A DNA stretch of 40,905 bases from positions 1-40,905 of the forward strand of contig JAICIO010000046.1 in assembly GCA_025924315.1 (NCBI GenBank), written 5' to 3'. Below the pieces are notes generated by a model. The model saw nothing but the letters and a program-made list of their open reading frames with translations. It made no database searches and was not told the origin of the DNA. Positions 26,022-34,541 of this stretch are shown piece by piece (the stretch's first letter is position 1; the number at the start of each line of letters is the position of its first letter). Origin of the DNA: Phycisphaerae bacterium. GTDB taxonomy: Bacteria; Planctomycetota; Phycisphaerae; Tepidisphaerales; Tepidisphaeraceae. The translations under genes were made by a program, and so were the position numbers.

Positions 26022-26990
26022 TCAGCGGCAGCGGACCAGGAGCGAATCGTCGATCGAAAGCTGTTTGCGGATGGGTTGGATGTCGCGGAGGAAGCGCGCG
26101 CCGTCGCCGTAATAACCGGCGGTCGGCTCCAGGTCCGGCATATGACGCTGCCAGAACGCGTTGAACCGCCGCATCAGCGCTTCACGGAGATATTTGCTCA
26201 GCATTGAGGCGATCGCGACCGGCATGCACTGCGCCTCCGCCTTTTCACAGAAGATAACCCGCACGACGTGACCGTTTTTCAGCAGGCGATATTCGCTGTG
26301 GCCTTCAGATTCTTCGAGGATCTCCAGATACCAATCTTCCCACATCAGCCGAAACGACGGAGCGTAATGACCACGTCCGCCCTGGCGATCGCAGAAGATT
26401 ACCAGATCTCGATGCCCATACGTTTTCAGCAGGTGATCGAGATGGATGGCGGCGATGGAAAAGAGCGCGTTGCTCTTGTTCCGCGTGTTGTCGATCATCT
26501 CATTCAGCTGCCGCTCACACACCACCCGCGCGGCCAAATGCACGCATCGCGTCGCCGACTTGTCCATCTCCTGTTTGAGCACATTGGCGAAGATCTGAAT
26601 CGCGGCCGCTTCGCACTCGATGGGAAACAGTTCAGCTTCCGGCGCCGAATACCACGAATAGCCATCCAGGTCCTGCAGGACGTGCGGTGAAACCTTAGCG
26701 AGCAGCTCCCCCAGCGTCGGGCTCCAGCCGGCCCAGCTGGCCGAGATCGCAAGCAGGCTGCGCTCCAATTCCTTTAATCCCAAGCTCGGGTTGTAGACTT
26801 CTTTGCTGTCGTTGACGTGAAGCTTCTTCCCGCTCTTCAGGCGGTTCTTACTGACGAGCTTCCGCAGCCGTTTCCACAGGCAGGGCAACTCGCCGGCCGG
26901 ATCTCCATCCAGCTCGAACGCGCAGCATCCCACGACCAACGGCCCAAGCATGGGCCCGTACCCGGCTTCGTCCACTCCCGCCAGTATCAT
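26022..26990 (-). CDS. enlarged ribonuclease HII-like protein
   Basis: A 322-residue protein. It begins MILAGVDEAGYGPMLGPLVVG, split as MILAGVDEAGYG and PMLGPLVVG, the RNase HII signature (DEAGRGPLAGPV) with Tyr in place of Arg. ATG 26990 fits the family start; the longer frame to 27110 adds 40 residues without motif. LHVNDSKEVYNP matches the next motif (DSK). VIFCDRQGGRGHY near 200 supplies another Asp, and AIASMLSKYLRE matches the AASILAKVxRD helix, but the acidic residue ahead of it is Glu. RNase HII is normally 200-230 residues; the extra length is in the middle. RNase HII removes ribonucleotides from DNA. The changed Arg (which recognises the RNA-DNA junction) suggests altered specificity. 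Confidence 0.8.
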   Translation of the reverse strand: MILAGVDEAGYGPMLGPLVVGCCAFELDGDPAGELPCLWKRLRKLVSKNRLKSGKKLHVNDSKEVYNPSLGLKELERSLLAISASWAGWSPTLGELLAKVSPHVLQDLDGYSWYSAPEAELFPIECEAAAIQIFANVLKQEMDKSATRCVHLAARVVCERQLNEMIDNTRNKSNALFSIAAIHLDHLLKTYGHRDLVIFCDRQGGRGHYAPSFRLMWEDWYLEILEESEGHSEYRLLKNGHVVRVIFCEKAEAQCMPVAIASMLSKYLREALMRRFNAFWQRHMPDLEPTAGYYGDGARFLRDIQPIRKQLSIDDSLLVRCR

Positions 26991-27131
26991 GGCGCGCAGT
27001 ATAGCTTCGCGCATGACCGTTCCAACGCCTGCAAGCATCGAACTCAACCGGTTTTGCACAGTTTTCCCACAACCGCGTCGCGCTTGTGTGACTTGAACCG
27101 GTCTTCGCATGCGGCGTAGAATTCGTCTCGC

Positions 27132-27159
27132 TTGACAACCGCGACGACGGGCCTAAATT
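27132..27159 (+). promoter_or_regulatory. promoter of tRNA-Asp
   Basis: TTGACA (27132-27137), 16-bp spacer, TAAATT (27154-27159). The -35 box is a perfect consensus. A start near 27166 would leave a leader of about 50 nt before the mature tRNA. Confidence 0.7.
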
Positions 27160-27216
27160 GAATGGCTCGATTGCGGCGGACGCATTTGCGTCTTTGACTG
27201 TTTCGGCTGAGTGTTC

Positions 27217-27290
<74 letters not shown>

Positions 27291-27317
27291 CTGAAAAATC
27301 GTCGCGATCGTTCGAAC

Positions 27318-27350
27318 GAAACCCGGTTTTATGCCGGGTTTCTTCATTTT
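27318..27350 (+). terminator. terminator after tRNA-Asp
   Basis: GAAACCCGG-TTTTATG-CCGGGTTTC followed by TTCATTTT, 28 nt after the tRNA. Read on the minus strand it also lies 31 nt downstream of the kinase gene stop and may serve both. Confidence 0.8.
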
Positions 27351-27388
27351 CCCGGTCAGTGAATTCCTTCGACAACCACCCTACGCCG
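27331..27388 (+). repeat. left copy of an imperfect direct repeat flanking the kinase gene
   Basis: Shares GAATTC-N-TTCGACAACC and flanking CTTCATT with 29498-29558. By eye about 38 of 48 positions agree over the best part, with one 1-nt gap. The copy overlaps the tRNA-Asp terminator and the last codons of the kinase gene. Confidence 0.45.
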
Positions 27389-29252
27389 TCTGTCCGTTCA
27401 CGGGTACCGTAAAATGAAACGTCGCGCCCTTGGGCGAATTGTTTTCCGCCCAAAGCCGCCCGCCATGGGCTTCTATGATCGACCGGCTGATGGATAGGCC
27501 GATGCCAAGACCGTTGTACTTCGTTGTATGAAAGGGCTGGAAGACTTTCTCCAGACTATCGCTCGTCAATCCCACACCGCAGTCCTTGATTGCGATATGT
27601 ACCATGCCCGCATCGTCCACTTCTGTCCGAATGAGAACTTCTCGCTCTTCTACGGGGACGTCTTTCATCGCCTCGAACGCGTTCACGAGAAGATTCAGAA
27701 CGACTTGCTGTAACTGCACTTTGTCGCCGCGAGCATGCGGGAGTGTTGCGCCCACATCAACCGAAACGCGTACGTTGCGCAACACAGCATCGCTGTTGAC
27801 CAGCAGGACGGTCTCGCGAATAACATCTAAGACGTCAATCGATCTGAACGTGATGTCTTCTTTCTTCACCATCGCGCGCAAGCGGGAGATGACCTCGCCT
27901 GCGCGTCGGTCGTCTGTGATGATGTCTTGAAGAATCTCGCGCACGTCTTCGATCTTGAACGACTCGTCGGCTAAGAAGTTTTGGGCGGCCTGTGCATTGC
28001 AGAGAATCGCTGTAAGCGGCTGATTGACCTCGTGTGCGATCGAGCTCGCCAGCCCATTGAGAGTTGTGGTGCGTGTAATATGCGCCAGCGCATCCTGGTT
28101 GCGACGCAAGTCAGCCTGAATGCGTTGACGATACCGGCGCTGCACGAACATCAGGGCGATCATTACACTCTGTAAGCAGATCATGGTGAGCCCGCCGACG
28201 ATCCAGCCCAGGTACTTCCGCCAGATACTGCGCTGTCGGAATTCGATCGTGCTGCCTGGCGGCAACCGATTCTCGCTGATGTTCCAGCGCTGGAGTTCCC
28301 GCCAATCGTATCGCGGCCCCAACGTGCCAATGATTTTCGGCGGGAAATTCGAAATGGGTTCGCCGCGCAGAATTCGGATTGCGACGCGGGCTGCCTCCTG
28401 GCCCTCCAACTCGCCCTGATACAGGTGCCCACCGACGATCCCGAGCCCAACTTGATTTTGATAGAGTCCGTTGATTGGTGCGTTTGCGACAGCATGGAGA
28501 CGCTGCAGCGCATCGTCCTCGTTGTGTGTCACCCCCGACGCATCGCGCAGAAGCAGCCCGAGCAGAACGAAGGAGTGGGGCGGCAACTTCGATACCAGTT
28601 CCTGCATCTGGTCGAATGACAAGTCATTGACCCAGGTAAAGCGAACGCGGTCGGCAAACGGTTCGAATGCATCGCGAAACGCCGCCGTCCAGTAACGCTC
28701 CAGTGGCGTGGCACCGAGAATGACCACGATATGATTGGTGTCGGGAGCGAGTTGGAGAATGTCCTCGACGAGCCCGGCGAGTTTAAAATCCTCGCCGACA
28801 AAAGTAGCGTTGTTTGCGAATGCGTCGGGCGGCAGCGTTCGCCGGTCCATCCCCGTGTAAACGATTGGCGTCTGCGGAAACAGTTGATTCCTGAATTTCG
28901 CTACGAACCGTCCAGCAGGAGATCCGACGGGAACGACCAGATCCGGTTGCCATTTGCCAAGCCGCTTGTGCAGGAACTCTGCGAAAGGCTCTTCTAAATC
29001 CGGCTGCGCGTAGCGGGCCATATCCAGAGACACTTCATCAAGATCGACTTTTTGCCCCAGCTCCTCGGTCAGGGTCGTCTCGAACGCAGTCGAGTGGGTG
29101 GTGAACGGCGGAGTGCTGCTCCCGAAGGAATTAACAATCAGTACGCGCTTAGCTGACTCAGCTGCGGCCGCGTGTGGCTCGGTTGCGGCAATGAAATAGA
29201 TAACGGCACAGAGGAAGGCTCCGCGCCCGACACTGCGAAGGAAGTTTGCAAT
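27381..29252 (-). CDS. sensor histidine kinase with ABC substrate-binding-like sensor; start codon unclear
   Basis: Membrane kinase of a two-component system. N-terminal periplasmic sensor resembles ABC_sub_bind proteins (LVVPVGSPAGRFVAKF, TPIVYTGMDRR, HIVVILGATPLERYW, GLYQNQVGLGIVGG). One membrane helix follows (GWIVGGLTMICLQSVMIAL, about 28140-28205), then a His-box IAHEVNQPLTAI (about 28020-28045), N-box VVLNLLVNAFEAM, DCGVGL, and GLGIGLSISRSI. The first ordinary start in frame is GTG 29033, but it would remove the signal peptide and first sensor strand: upstream the frame stays open to a stop near 29295 and reads LRSVGRGAFLCAVIYFIAA, then KRVLIVNSFG. No ATG, GTG or TTG exists there; I mark the ATT at 29252. 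The HEVNQP type is common in rhizobial kinases. No cognate response regulator adjoins. Confidence 0.85.
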   Translation of the reverse strand: MANFLRSVGRGAFLCAVIYFIAATEPHAAAAESAKRVLIVNSFGSSTPPFTTHSTAFETTLTEELGQKVDLDEVSLDMARYAQPDLEEPFAEFLHKRLGKWQPDLVVPVGSPAGRFVAKFRNQLFPQTPIVYTGMDRRTLPPDAFANNATFVGEDFKLAGLVEDILQLAPDTNHIVVILGATPLERYWTAAFRDAFEPFADRVRFTWVNDLSFDQMQELVSKLPPHSFVLLGLLLRDASGVTHNEDDALQRLHAVANAPINGLYQNQVGLGIVGGHLYQGELEGQEAARVAIRILRGEPISNFPPKIIGTLGPRYDWRELQRWNISENRLPPGSTIEFRQRSIWRKYLGWIVGGLTMICLQSVMIALMFVQRRYRQRIQADLRRNQDALAHITRTTTLNGLASSIAHEVNQPLTAILCNAQAAQNFLADESFKIEDVREILQDIITDDRRAGEVISRLRAMVKKEDITFRSIDVLDVIRETVLLVNSDAVLRNVRVSVDVGATLPHARGDKVQLQQVVLNLLVNAFEAMKDVPVEEREVLIRTEVDDAGMVHIAIKDCGVGLTSDSLEKVFQPFHTTKYNGLGIGLSISRSIIEAHGGRLWAENNSPKGATFHFTVPVNGQTA

Positions 29253-29294
29253 GCGGCAGAGAATTCCTGTACTCCCAACGTGATCCTCAACTTT

Positions 29295-29603
29295 TCAATC
29301 GCGAACTTCATTATGGGTGAGCCAACTTGCGGTGTCGAGCAGATAGCGGATAGTTGCGCTCCTGCACCGTCGTCGGCGTGATTGCCTGGGCATGCACGGG
29401 GCCTCTCGGAGCCGCCGTCGCACTCCCCGCAAGGCTAGCGCGTTTTCATCGATAAGCCGATCGGAGCCCGCAAACGCACTCCACGCTTACGTTTGCGCAT
29501 GCGGCGGTTACTTCATTCTCTCGCTTCACCGAATTCGTTCGACAACCGCTCTCCGCCGGGGGATAATCACCTCGTACGCGGGGCTCTCACCAAATAGGGT
29601 CGG
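29295..29603. other. intergenic stretch without a recognisable gene
   Basis: Only short, low-quality frames occur. It contains a hairpin CGCAAACG...CGTTTGCG (about 29470-29497) and the right copy of the direct repeat at 29498-29558, which runs close to the start of the delta-60/RTX gene. An ATG on the minus strand at 29311 is out of frame with the kinase. Confidence 0.5.
29498..29558 (+). repeat. right copy of the imperfect direct repeat flanking the kinase gene
   Basis: Counterpart of 27331-27388, about 2.17 kb away in the same orientation. The most alike block is GAATTC-G-TTCGACAACC (29531-29547). Between the two copies lie the kinase gene and its upstream region only. Confidence 0.45.
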
Positions 29604-31454
29604 ATGATCGAACAACTCGAATGTCGGCGGATGCTGAGCGCGGGCGAAGTGGATTTGGCGTTTGGAACGCTGGGGGTTGTATCCCTGGTCTTCGGCAGCC
29701 ATTCCCAGAACGACGCCGTCATCACCTCGACCAGCGACGGCAAGTTGCTCGTCGCCGGCGCGAAACCGGATGGCGGGTATGAGCTGATCCGGCTCACGCA
29801 GGGCCGGATTGATAAGACTTTCGGCGATCACGGTTACCTGTTCCGCACCGGAGCCGACGGCGGATTCACGCCCCGCGCGATCGCGGTCAACGACGCGACC
29901 GGCCGCATCGTCGTCAGCGGGATCACGGAATCCGATACGGCCCGTCCGGTCTACGTCGACGCCTATCTTCCGAATGGAGCAGTCGACACATCCTTCGGCG
30001 ACAACGGGCACTTATCTCTGAATGTCAGCAACGCACCCCAAAACGACACCGAGCGAATGTCGTTTCAGTCAGATGGAAAACTCCTTCTCGCCTACGGCAA
30101 AGCCGCCCACGATTTCAACATTTCGAACGCCGCCCTCGAACGACTGAAAGCTGATGGCACGCCGGATGGTTCGTTTGGCAACACCGGCATCGAAGTCTAT
30201 ACCAACATCCAGGCCATCTCTTCCATCCAACTGGTCGGCGGATCGATTTACATCGGCGGAAGTTACGAGCGACCTGATGTGAACGATATCTACACCACAA
30301 CAGGCGGATATGCGGTGATGAAGCTGCGGTCCAACGGCACGCTCGATCCGTCGTTTGGCGATGCGACGAATCATCGGATTTCGGCAGATGCCCCCGATGA
30401 GCCGTTGACGCTTACGAGCTTTGCGGTCGCCGCGGACGGCTCGTCGTATCTCCTCGTTTACAGCGATCCGATGAGCTTCCACGACGCCACCAAGCACATC
30501 CTTTATCACTATGACGCGGCGGGCACCCACGTGCTGAAGAAGCTGGAGTTCCCCCTTGGCTTATCCAGTTTCTACCCCCAGGACATGGGCCTGCAGGCGG
30601 ATGGCCATGTCGTCCTCATCGGCAGCGATCCATACGAAGTTGCTTCCACGATGCAGCTGAAGCCAGACCTCAGCATCAACACGAGTTTCGGCAAGAACGG
30701 CGTGTCTACGTTTGGCGTGACATACTACTACGATCACGTGCTGCTTCCGCAGGACAACAGCATCATCATATATGGCCAATACGGGTTTACAGACAATGGC
30801 GCCAATCTCAAGGAGATGCGCCTCCGGCGTTTCCTCGGCGGAGCGGACGCCGACCATGCAGAGCCGGGTGGATCGGCACTCGATCGTCCCATCGAACTGC
30901 TCGATGTCGCAGGCACAAGCGATGCCGATGAGATCATTCTCTCCCGGCACCGCAGTCAGATCTTCGTGCAGGTGAACGGGGTCGTTCAGCGTTATCCCGC
31001 GTCCGCGGTTTACTCCATCAACATTCGCGGAAATGAGGGCGACGATCGCATTGTCGTGGGAAGCGGAATACCCGCGGCTTATATCCTCGGCGACGACGGA
31101 AACGACTCGATCCAGGGCGGCGATGGCAACGACACCCTCACCGGGGGCGGCGGGCGCGATGTGATCCACGGCGGGGCGGGCGATGACTCACTCACCGGCG
31201 GCAGCGGAAACGACACGCTCGGTGGAGACGGCGGCCGCGATATCCTCATGGGAGGCAACGGCAGCGACTGGCTCTACGGCGGCGACGACAACGACACCCT
31301 CGACGGCGGAGACGGCGGCGATTATCTCGAAGGCGACGTCGGTCACGATCAACTTCAAGACGCCGAGGGCGGCAATCGATGGGATAAAGACCCGCACGAT
31401 TACACGGACGTGCTGGACGAGACCGGATTCATGACGCCAATCGGACAGCTGTAG
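29604..31454 (+). CDS. delta-60 repeat and RTX calcium-binding surface protein with planctomycete N-terminal signal
   Basis: A 616-residue protein. It starts [17 protein letters not shown], matching the LExRxLLSA-like signal found at the N-terminus of planctomycete extracellular proteins, and has no classical hydrophobic signal peptide. Six delta-60 blades follow, each with the form LDxSFGxxG ([54 protein letters not shown]), spaced about 50-75 residues, probably a beta-propeller. From about 472 to 585 there are hemolysin-type GGxGxD repeats ([33 protein letters not shown]), which bind Ca2+ and form a beta-roll after export. Ligand unknown. Predicted cell-surface or secreted protein. Confidence 0.88.
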   Translation: MIEQLECRRMLSAGEVDLAFGTLGVVSLVFGSHSQNDAVITSTSDGKLLVAGAKPDGGYELIRLTQGRIDKTFGDHGYLFRTGADGGFTPRAIAVNDATGRIVVSGITESDTARPVYVDAYLPNGAVDTSFGDNGHLSLNVSNAPQNDTERMSFQSDGKLLLAYGKAAHDFNISNAALERLKADGTPDGSFGNTGIEVYTNIQAISSIQLVGGSIYIGGSYERPDVNDIYTTTGGYAVMKLRSNGTLDPSFGDATNHRISADAPDEPLTLTSFAVAADGSSYLLVYSDPMSFHDATKHILYHYDAAGTHVLKKLEFPLGLSSFYPQDMGLQADGHVVLIGSDPYEVASTMQLKPDLSINTSFGKNGVSTFGVTYYYDHVLLPQDNSIIIYGQYGFTDNGANLKEMRLRRFLGGADADHAEPGGSALDRPIELLDVAGTSDADEIILSRHRSQIFVQVNGVVQRYPASAVYSINIRGNEGDDRIVVGSGIPAAYILGDDGNDSIQGGDGNDTLTGGGGRDVIHGGAGDDSLTGGSGNDTLGGDGGRDILMGGNGSDWLYGGDDNDTLDGGDGGDYLEGDVGHDQLQDAEGGNRWDKDPHDYTDVLDETGFMTPIGQL

Positions 31455-31478
31455 CATCATCGTAAAGATGAGATCGGC

Positions 31479-31518
31479 AGGCCGCCGCATCATCGCGAAC
31501 GCGATGTTGCGGCGGCCT
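31479..31518. terminator. 19-bp hairpin between convergent genes
   Basis: Arms 31479-31497 and 31500-31518 are inverted copies with one mismatch and a 2-nt loop (core AGGCCGCCGCAT). CGCTTTGCG follows on the plus strand. It lies between the delta-60/RTX stop (31454) and the end of the leftward membrane-protein gene (31545). No long T-run, so termination is likely but not certain. Confidence 0.6.
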
Positions 31519-31544
31519 CGCTTTGCGACGCGACCAATTCCTTT

Positions 31545-32408
31545 CTAGGCAGTCGCAAGACTTGGCTGCGGTCCCGCACTTGTGCCGATCGCTTGCATGC
31601 GTTTGAGTTGGCGCAGCGAAAGCACGTGCAGGAATATCGAGAACGGAACGACGAACGCGGGCGTCATGACCGTGGGAAACATCGCGATCTGGATATTCGG
31701 ATGCTCGCGCGCGAGCAACTGCGCGGGACCGGGGGCAGTCAGCATTCCCATGGTGATCGCGACCGCAAAGTCGATCAGGCCGAGCACGTTCCACCGGATG
31801 CCAATTCTTCGGCCGATCGGAGAGCCTGAGGCGACCCAAATGGCCGCGGGCAGGGCAAGCAGGCCGGTGGCAACATCGCCAATCCCCGCCGGCAGCGCAA
31901 AGGCGCCGGGCATCGTGCCGCGAATCCAGTAGACGAGGAACATCCCGCCGAGAATTCGATAAACCTGAATGCCGATCAGCCACGACGCTGGTGTCGCATC
32001 CAATGCCAACCCCACAGCGTCAGAACGCGTCAATACGAAAACGCCGACGAGAACCGGTAAGAAGATTGCAATCGGCACCGTAGGAATTTTGCCGACCGAT
32101 TGCTGGAATACTCCCTTCTCGCCGAGCGTCCACGCCGCGGCGATCCAGATCGTCAGGACGAGCGCGACGCCGACCCATGCTGCGATACGTGTAGCCGGCG
32201 CGAATGGAGTCCGAGCCAACCCGCGCCACAGGCCGTATAAGATGACTCCATCCGCTGCAAGGACGAGCAGAAGTCGCAGGGGGATTCGCCCGACCGTCAT
32301 GTCCGGGGCCAGAAGATTGAGTCCAAACCACGCCGCGGCCAGGACAGCGGCCAGCACAAACAACCCCCAGGCTTTTCGATTCAAGCCCGCATCCGTAAAT
32401 TCCTTCAT
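31545..32408 (-). CDS. polytopic membrane protein controlled by the adjacent HxlR regulator
   Basis: A 287-residue protein with about eight hydrophobic segments (AWGLFVLAAVLAAAWFGL, LLLVLAADGVILYGL, WVGVALVLTIWIAAAW, PIAIFLPVLVGVFVL, GIGDVATGLLALPAAIWVA, VLGLIDFAVAITMGML). ATG 32408 has AAGGAGA 7 nt upstream, which settles the start over an in-frame start at 32465. I do not recognise the family; it resembles small uncharacterised inner-membrane proteins often found beside MarR or HxlR regulators. It is divergent from the HxlR gene with an operator between them, so its expression is probably repressed until an effector appears. Confidence 0.75.
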   Translation of the reverse strand: MKEFTDAGLNRKAWGLFVLAAVLAAAWFGLNLLAPDMTVGRIPLRLLLVLAADGVILYGLWRGLARTPFAPATRIAAWVGVALVLTIWIAAAWTLGEKGVFQQSVGKIPTVPIAIFLPVLVGVFVLTRSDAVGLALDATPASWLIGIQVYRILGGMFLVYWIRGTMPGAFALPAGIGDVATGLLALPAAIWVASGSPIGRRIGIRWNVLGLIDFAVAITMGMLTAPGPAQLLAREHPNIQIAMFPTVMTPAFVVPFSIFLHVLSLRQLKRMQAIGTSAGPQPSLATA

Positions 32409-32422
32409 CGATTCTCCTTCAG

Positions 32423-32464
32423 TAGTGACTTCATTATCAATAGTCACTATAGTTTTTATAGTCA
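32423..32464. promoter_or_regulatory. divergent promoters with palindromic operator
   Basis: TAGTGACT (32423-32430) and AGTCACTA (32442-32449) are perfect inverted copies; ACTATAGT (32446-32453) is a second full palindrome, and ATAGTCA recurs at 32458-32464. Rightward promoter: TTATCA (32434-32439), 17 bp, TATAGT (32457-32462). Leftward: TTGACT (32459-32464) with a poor -10 near 32436-32441. The palindromes cover both, as expected for autoregulation by the winged-helix HxlR protein. Confidence 0.6.
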
Positions 32465-32510
32465 ATATCGCGCTGTCATTTTTACTCGAAGAGTCGAAAG
32501 ATCATTGCTT

Positions 32511-32828
32511 ATGGAGTCGAGATACGATTTGTCGTGCCCCGTTGCCCGGACCCTGGACGTCATCGGCGAGCGATGGACGATCCTGATCCTGCGCGACCTC
32601 TTCAAGAAGGGACCGCTGCGCTTTCAGGACCTTGAGCGCTCGCTGGAAGGCGCCAGCACGAACACCTTGGCAGCCCGCCTGAAAGGACTAATGGACCGCG
32701 GCATCATTGATCGTCGCTTTTACGAAGAGCACCCGCCGCGCGCCGAGTATTTCCTGACCGAGAAAGGCCGCACCCTCGGACCAATCCTCAAGTCGCTGTA
32801 CGAATGGGGACAGAAACACGCGAAGTGA
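32511..32828 (+). CDS. HxlR-family winged-helix transcription regulator
   Basis: A 105-residue DNA-binding protein. It begins MESRYDLSCPVARTLDVIGERW, split as MESRYDLSCPVART and LDVIGERWTILILRDL; CPV...IGxRWTxLILR is the HxlR signature, with the conserved Cys at position 9. The recognition region is RFQDLERSLEGASTNTLAARL, and the wing ERRFYEEHPPRAEYFLT-type sequence appears as RFYEEHPPRAEYFLT. The ATG at 32511 is preferred to the in-frame TTG at 32505. Family members are dimers that often sense reactive small molecules. Divergent from the membrane protein and likely to control it and itself. Confidence 0.93.
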   Translation: MESRYDLSCPVARTLDVIGERWTILILRDLFKKGPLRFQDLERSLEGASTNTLAARLKGLMDRGIIDRRFYEEHPPRAEYFLTEKGRTLGPILKSLYEWGQKHAK

Positions 32829-32886
32829 TTGAAAAGCTGTGCGCAATACCGGGTTTCGTTCGTTTCTCGGGCGCACGCGTAGGTGG

Positions 32887-33723
32887 CTACTTCCGGCGGG
32901 CGTACAGATAGTCGCGGACCCAGTATCGGGGATCGTTCGGCCGCGTGAGAATCTCGAATCCCTCTCGCTCGAGCACACCTTTTACAAACTCCTTGGTTCG
33001 ACAGTCGCCGTCGCCTCCCCGCTCGGCAAGGAAATCGTGGCACGAAATCGCCATGTGCTGTGTGATCGCCAGCGTATGCGACATCGCGGCAAACGCGGCG
33101 CGCTCGGCGCCTTCGATGTTCATCTTGAGAAAATCGATCCGGTCAATCTTCTGCTCGCGGACCAGGTCATCCATACTGAGGCTCGGCACGTCGACAGAGC
33201 CATGCGCACTGTCCGTGAGCACGCGATTGGCGACGTGATCGACGATGTCTGTCATACGCACGACGCCGCGCTGGTCGGAGATCGCCAATTGCAGGCATGT
33301 CACGTTGCGTAAAGCATTAAGCTGCACAAGCTGCTGCAGCCGCGCAAACGTCCGCGGGTGGCCTTCGATCGCGATGACCCGACCGCTCGGCCCGACGAGC
33401 CGCGAGAAGGTCAGCGTCTCCGTCCCTTCACCCGCGCCCACATCCACGATCACTCCGCCCGGCTTCGGCACGTACTCGAACAGAAACGTGTCGTGGGTTT
33501 CGGCATCGAGCCTGCTCGGGGACGTCGCACCGATTCGCTCCGCCGCGATTTTTCCACCCGGAAACGAATGCACCCAGTACCCGTCGCGATAGCTCACGCG
33601 ACACAATTTTCGGCTGCGGATGCTCTCGCGACCAGTGGCGATCAGACCAAGCAGCCACCGCAGCCCGGGTCGGTCCAGAGCCTCGAAGACATCGCGCTGC
33701 CAGGTGCGTGGAACTTCGCCCAT
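32887..33723 (-). CDS. FkbM-family SAM-dependent methyltransferase
   Basis: A 278-residue protein. SAM-binding motif I is VIVDVGAGEGTETLTF; RVIAIEGHPRTFARLQ is motif II with the acidic residue that holds the ribose; RIDFLKMNIEGAERAAF carries the family DxxKxDxExxE-like block, with Asn in place of the first Asp. ATG 33723 (MGEVPRTW) has AAGG 7 nt upstream; two further ATGs at 33744 and 33747 are possible. FkbM enzymes O-methylate sugars, lipids or polyketides. Isolated on the minus strand; substrate cannot be inferred. Confidence 0.9.
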   Translation of the reverse strand: MGEVPRTWQRDVFEALDRPGLRWLLGLIATGRESIRSRKLCRVSYRDGYWVHSFPGGKIAAERIGATSPSRLDAETHDTFLFEYVPKPGGVIVDVGAGEGTETLTFSRLVGPSGRVIAIEGHPRTFARLQQLVQLNALRNVTCLQLAISDQRGVVRMTDIVDHVANRVLTDSAHGSVDVPSLSMDDLVREQKIDRIDFLKMNIEGAERAAFAAMSHTLAITQHMAISCHDFLAERGGDGDCRTKEFVKGVLEREGFEILTRPNDPRYWVRDYLYARRK

Positions 33724-33747
33724 CGTACGACCTTGTGAGCACATCAT

Positions 33748-34088
33748 TTCTGGGCGAAGGAGGTTGCCGACGACAGCGTCGCCCGATCACCGCCGCTCGA
33801 TTCGACGGGAGCATTATCGCGCAAAGTGATCGCCAACAATAGTTCGCCTGAGACGCGCCAATGGCGTCGAAAGAAGAAGCGTATTCGCCGCGCAAGTTCT
33901 GCGCGATACGGACGGAACCCCGGTCCTTCTCCGTCCGATGATCGGTTTAGGTAATCTGGGAAAGCAGAAGTTGCCCGCAGAATCGCACGCCACGATCATT
34001 TTGGACCCCATTCATCGCGCGCTCCCCACTATATTGCCACTCGACGTTGCTGTTTTTCATTTCACCCGGCTTGGGGAGTCAGAAACTT
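33748..34088. other. intergenic stretch without a recognisable gene
   Basis: The gap between the FkbM gene and the divergent AraC-type gene shows no convincing frame. It has one clear hairpin, CGGACGGA (33907-33914) with TCCGTCCG (33928-33935), enclosing an inner ACCCCGGT palindrome. Confidence 0.5.
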
Positions 34089-34541
34089 ATGGCCACCAGC
34101 GTCGCGACCGCAAACGATCCGACTTTTACGTACACAGAGACACTATCGGCCGTGAATCCAAGCCAGGAAGCTCGACTGCGACGCGTGGTGGACTACCTCA
34201 AAGAGCATTTCCGCGAACACCCGACGCTTGCGAAACTTGCCGAAGTTGGCGGATTGAGCCCCTTCCACTTTCACCGTCTGTTTCGGGCGCATTACGGCAA
34301 GACGCTGAAGCGCATGACCACCGAATTGCAGGTCGAGCATGCCCGCCAACTGATGATCGATGGCGTCCCCGCGGCGGAAGCTGCTGATCGTGCCGGCTTC
34401 GCCAACCAGTCGCACCTGACCAGCCGCTTTAAGATGATTCACGGGACCACGCCGGGCGCGTGGCTCCGGCAGTATCGAGCCCGCAAGGCGTCCGCGCCGC
34501 CTCAATCGCCGACTTCGCCCTCCGATCGGCCCGTCGCCTGA
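34089..34541 (+). CDS. AraC-type transcription regulator, DNA-binding domain only
   Basis: A 150-residue protein. After a short N-terminus the two helix-turn-helix units of the AraC/XylS domain follow: LAKLAEVGGLSPFHFHRLFRAHYG, split as LAKLAEVGGLSPFHFHRL and FRAHYGKTLKR, then AAEAADRAGFANQSHLTSRF and TPGAWLRQYR. No sensor domain is fused, so activity must be set by abundance or a partner, as in MarA/SoxS-sized proteins. ATG 34089 (MATSVATAND) is preferred over the start at 34047. Its last 40 nt overlap the convergent two-TM protein gene. Confidence 0.88.
   Translation: MATSVATANDPTFTYTETLSAVNPSQEARLRRVVDYLKEHFREHPTLAKLAEVGGLSPFHFHRLFRAHYGKTLKRMTTELQVEHARQLMIDGVPAAEAADRAGFANQSHLTSRFKMIHGTTPGAWLRQYRARKASAPPQSPTSPSDRPVA

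Noticed and set aside
29392-29607. Small ORF upstream of the delta-60/RTX gene
   Set aside because: Arg/Ser-rich, no ribosome site, overlaps the direct repeat and the start of a clear gene.
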